From NCBI GenBank assembly GCA_035705985.1, contig DASSVP010000177.1, forward strand, positions 1 through 39,466: 39,466 nucleotides of DNA. The letters run 5' to 3'. Positions 37,717-39,466 of the stretch are shown piece by piece (the first letter of the stretch is position 1; every line of letters starts with the position of its first letter). A program made the position numbers and the translations under genes. The DNA is from JACVRW01 sp035705985 (lineage in GTDB: Bacteria > Actinomycetota > Thermoleophilia > Solirubrobacterales > Thermoleophilaceae). The notes under the pieces were generated by a model. It did no database searches. It worked only from the letters and a program-made list of their open reading frames with translations, and was not told the DNA's origin.

Positions 37717-38706
37717 ATGGAGCACGCCCCGCTCCGACCGGTCCCATCCCGCGCAGCCGGCCCGATCGATCCGGCGGCGGCGGCGCGCGAGCTGGCCGCG
37801 GCGCTTCCGGACCTGACCGAGGTCCAGGCCCGTGCGCTGGCGCTCGTGGCCGTGGCGGCGGTCCCCCGAGCCGACGCGGCCGTGGCGCTCGGAATCGACG
37901 AGCGCGCGCTTTCCGACAACCTGGCGACGGCTCGCAAGGAGCTGCGCCGCTCCGTCACGACTCTGCCCGGCAGCGGGTGGTGCGAGCGGGCGGAGCGGCT
38001 GATCTCCGACCGGCTCGACGGCTCCCTCGGCGACACCGACTCGCGCCGACTCGACGTCCACCTGCGCAACTGCCCCCGGTGCGTCGAGCACGAGCGCCGC
38101 CTGGTGCAGGCGACGGACGGCTGGGTGGCCACCCTCGCGCCCAGGCCGCCCCTCATGCAGCCGCCGCCAGAACCGGCCGAGCCGCTGACCGAGGTGCCGA
38201 GCCAGCCACCCGCCGAGGAGCCGACGACCGACGAGCCGGCACCGCCGCAGCCCGCGCCCGGCGAGCAGCCGCCCGTGGAGGTCCCGCCCGCCGAGGTCCC
38301 GCCCGTCGAGGTCCCGCCCGTCGAAGACGCGCCCGCCGGCGAGCGGCCGGGCGCACCGGTCGGGGAACCGCCTGTCGGGAAGGCGTCCGCCGAGACGCCT
38401 CCCACCGAGGTCCCGCCGGTGGAGGAGCCGCCCATCGAGGAGCCGGTCGAAGAGCCGCCGCTGGAGGAGCCCCCGGTGGAGGAGCCGCCGGTGGAGGAGC
38501 CGCCCGCCGCGGATGCGGGGTTGGCCGCGGGCCTGCGGCCCGCGCCGGCCGACGTTGCCGCGGCTGCCGAGGTGCTCGTCGCCGTGAGGACCCGGCGGCA
38601 GGTGGCTGCCGCCATCACGTGGAACGCGCTCGTCGTGCTCGCCGTCCTGCTCGCGCTCGTCACGATCGGCTTCACGGTCGCGGGCATCCTTGGCGCTGAG
38701 CTCTAA
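37717..38706 (+). CDS. Membrane protein: sigma-70 region 4-like HTH + zf-HC2 + Pro/Glu repeats
   Basis: The 329-aa protein has this order. Residues 25-85 are a sigma-70-region-4-like helix-turn-helix (LPDLTEVQARALALVAVAAV, RADAAVALGIDERALSDNL). Residues 89-122 are a zinc-binding anti-sigma motif (Cys89, then H115-x3-C119-x2-C122 in VHLRNCPRC). Residues 145-265 are a low-complexity Pro/Glu/Val linker of tandem EEPPVEEPP-type units. Residues 300-326 are a single helix (WNALVVLAVLLALVTIGFTV), with a short outer end. It is thus a membrane-tethered protein with fused DNA/sigma-binding-like and zinc modules. A role as anti-sigma or self-contained regulator is inferred; no partner sigma gene is adjacent. 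ATG 37717 is clear. Confidence 0.75.
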   Translation: MEHAPLRPVPSRAAGPIDPAAAARELAAALPDLTEVQARALALVAVAAVPRADAAVALGIDERALSDNLATARKELRRSVTTLPGSGWCERAERLISDRLDGSLGDTDSRRLDVHLRNCPRCVEHERRLVQATDGWVATLAPRPPLMQPPPEPAEPLTEVPSQPPAEEPTTDEPAPPQPAPGEQPPVEVPPAEVPPVEVPPVEDAPAGERPGAPVGEPPVGKASAETPPTEVPPVEEPPIEEPVEEPPLEEPPVEEPPVEEPPAADAGLAAGLRPAPADVAAAAEVLVAVRTRRQVAAAITWNALVVLAVLLALVTIGFTVAGILGAEL

Positions 38707-39176
38707 CCGCTCAGCACCTCGCCCACCGCGGCCCTCATCGCGTCCACCCAGGCCTCATACGAGGCAGGATCGACCGTGACGACTTTGACCGGCATGTGCC
38801 AGGTGTCTGACGCGGTGCGCACGATGTCGGCGCCGCGTTCCAGCAGGGCCGAGTCCACGCTCCCCGCCGCCTCGTAGACGAGCCCTCGCACCGGCGTGTC
38901 CACCAGGTGCTCCATCAGCGTCCGCAGCCGGTCGCCGTGGACCTCGGGCGAGCCGCCGGCGCTGCCCATCAGCCAGCAGACCACCGTCACGCCCGCCAGA
39001 GCGGGGACCAGCGTCGCCAGCCGGTCGGGATCGGCCACGACCCCCTCGACGCCGGCCGCCTCGAGCTCGGGCAGCCGCTCGGGCGAGCGGGTCGTGCCCC
39101 GCACGGCGTATTCCTCGAGGGTCGCTGCGAGCGCCTGGCCGCGGCACCCGCAACCCACGATCAGGACGCGAGCCAC
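38703..39176 (-). CDS. NAD(P)-binding Rossmann-like protein
   Basis: This 157-aa protein begins MARVLIVGCGCRGQALAATL, a Rossmann loop of the GxGxxG type with Cys in place of usual small residues. TTRSPERLPELEAAGVEGVV follows, a pattern of NAD(P)-dependent sugar epimerase-like/atypical SDR proteins. The C-terminal half (VVCWLMGSAGGSPEVHGDRL, RGLVYEAAGSVD) lacks the catalytic Tyr-x3-Lys, so the enzyme activity is uncertain. The GTG start at 39176 overlaps the stop of the small membrane gene by 16 bp. Its stop overlaps that of the convergent sigma4-like gene. Confidence 0.75.
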   Translation of the reverse strand: MARVLIVGCGCRGQALAATLEEYAVRGTTRSPERLPELEAAGVEGVVADPDRLATLVPALAGVTVVCWLMGSAGGSPEVHGDRLRTLMEHLVDTPVRGLVYEAAGSVDSALLERGADIVRTASDTWHMPVKVVTVDPASYEAWVDAMRAAVGEVLSG

Positions 39177-39388
39177 TGCTCCGCCGGCGTGTTGCGGTAC
39201 CGCTGGAAGGCCACACCGGCCCAGATCAGTTCAACCACGCCGAACGGCCACGTCCCGGCCGCAAAGCCGTAGGCGCTGGAGAGCAGGCACCCGCAGCCGA
39301 AGGCCAGGATGAAGCCCCGCCCGCGCCGCTCGAGCGCGTACATCAGCATCATGAAGGTCACGGCCGCGGCGCCGAACGCGGTGAGCAC
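39161..39388 (-). CDS. Small membrane protein
   Basis: The 75-aa product has two or three hydrophobic stretches (LTAFGAAAVTFMMLMYALER, FILAFGCGCLLSSAYGFAAG, FGVVELIWAGVAFQRYRN). The PFGVVELIWAGVAF segment is a phrase I recall from actinobacterial small membrane proteins of unknown function, next to Rossmann-like genes. GTG 39388 begins it; its stop overlaps the downstream start by 16 bp, so the two are cotranslated. Nothing is recognised in the last 78 bases of the window. Confidence 0.65.
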   Translation of the reverse strand: MLTAFGAAAVTFMMLMYALERRGRGFILAFGCGCLLSSAYGFAAGTWPFGVVELIWAGVAFQRYRNTPAEQWLAS

Positions 39389-39466
39389 GGCGCGCAGTCT
39401 GGCAGCGCCTAGCCGTCCGCCGCCGGAGGGGCGCCCGGCGGCGCGCCGCCCCCCCGGGCGCGGCGC

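Noticed and set aside
38265..38515. Regular short repeats suggestive of an array
   Set aside because: They encode the in-frame Pro/Glu/Val repeats of a protein; units are not of CRISPR form and there are no spacers.

Overview
The window is about 39 kb of very GC-rich bacterial DNA with dense gene packing, many GTG starts and frequent 3-11 bp gene overlaps. The set of families (SARP/BTAD regulator, DUF1015, OsmC, PduO-type adenosyltransferase, secreted subtilases with Cys-containing C-terminal repeats, RibD-type reductases) suggests an actinobacterium, probably of the Thermoleophilia/Solirubrobacterales type. That placement is inferred from protein style and composition; no rRNA is present. 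No insertion sequence, phage module or CRISPR array was seen.

Layout. 1-2578: two divergent FAD oxidoreductases (the left one cut by the window edge) and a coiled-coil protein. 2575-6256 (minus): multi-pass membrane protein, metallophosphoesterase, SRPBCC protein with a frameshift, and RibD/DHFR-like reductase, tightly overlapped. 6284-11761 (minus): the most interesting block. It holds a SARP-type regulator, then a promoter with three perfect GTGACGC heptads at exact 11-bp spacing, then an overlapping operon: intracellular S8 protease with an S53-like prodomain and a proline-rich tail, a B12/radical SAM RiPP-type C-methyltransferase, a small protein resembling the protease prodomain, and an HxD...H dioxygenase-like protein. 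It reads as a small peptide-modification system whose substrate is not obvious. 11770-15235: secreted lipoprotein, SRPBCC protein, tRNA-His, secreted protein, second RibD-like reductase. 15411-20163: secreted HExxH metalloprotease, LysR regulator, ferredoxin-reductase-like flavoprotein, folE. 20208-24578: giant secreted subtilase. 24689-29028: UDP-glucuronate decarboxylase-like SDR, glucose dehydrogenase-like MDR, RidA, and small secreted or membrane proteins. 29162-31784: decayed CBS gene, flavoprotein, small membrane proteins. 32015-34906: tRNA-Arg, tRNA-Pro, DUF1015, cobalamin adenosyltransferase, OsmC. 34920-39388: GNAT, nicotinamidase-like protein lacking its catalytic Lys, CoA-type NUDIX, rhodanese, a sigma4-like/zf-HC2 membrane protein, a Rossmann protein and a small membrane protein.

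Several genes show single-base frameshifts or lack any canonical start codon at the place homology demands (about 3316, 4421, 20157, 24578, 29384 and 29684). This may be residual assembly error, gene decay or non-canonical initiation; raw reads would decide.
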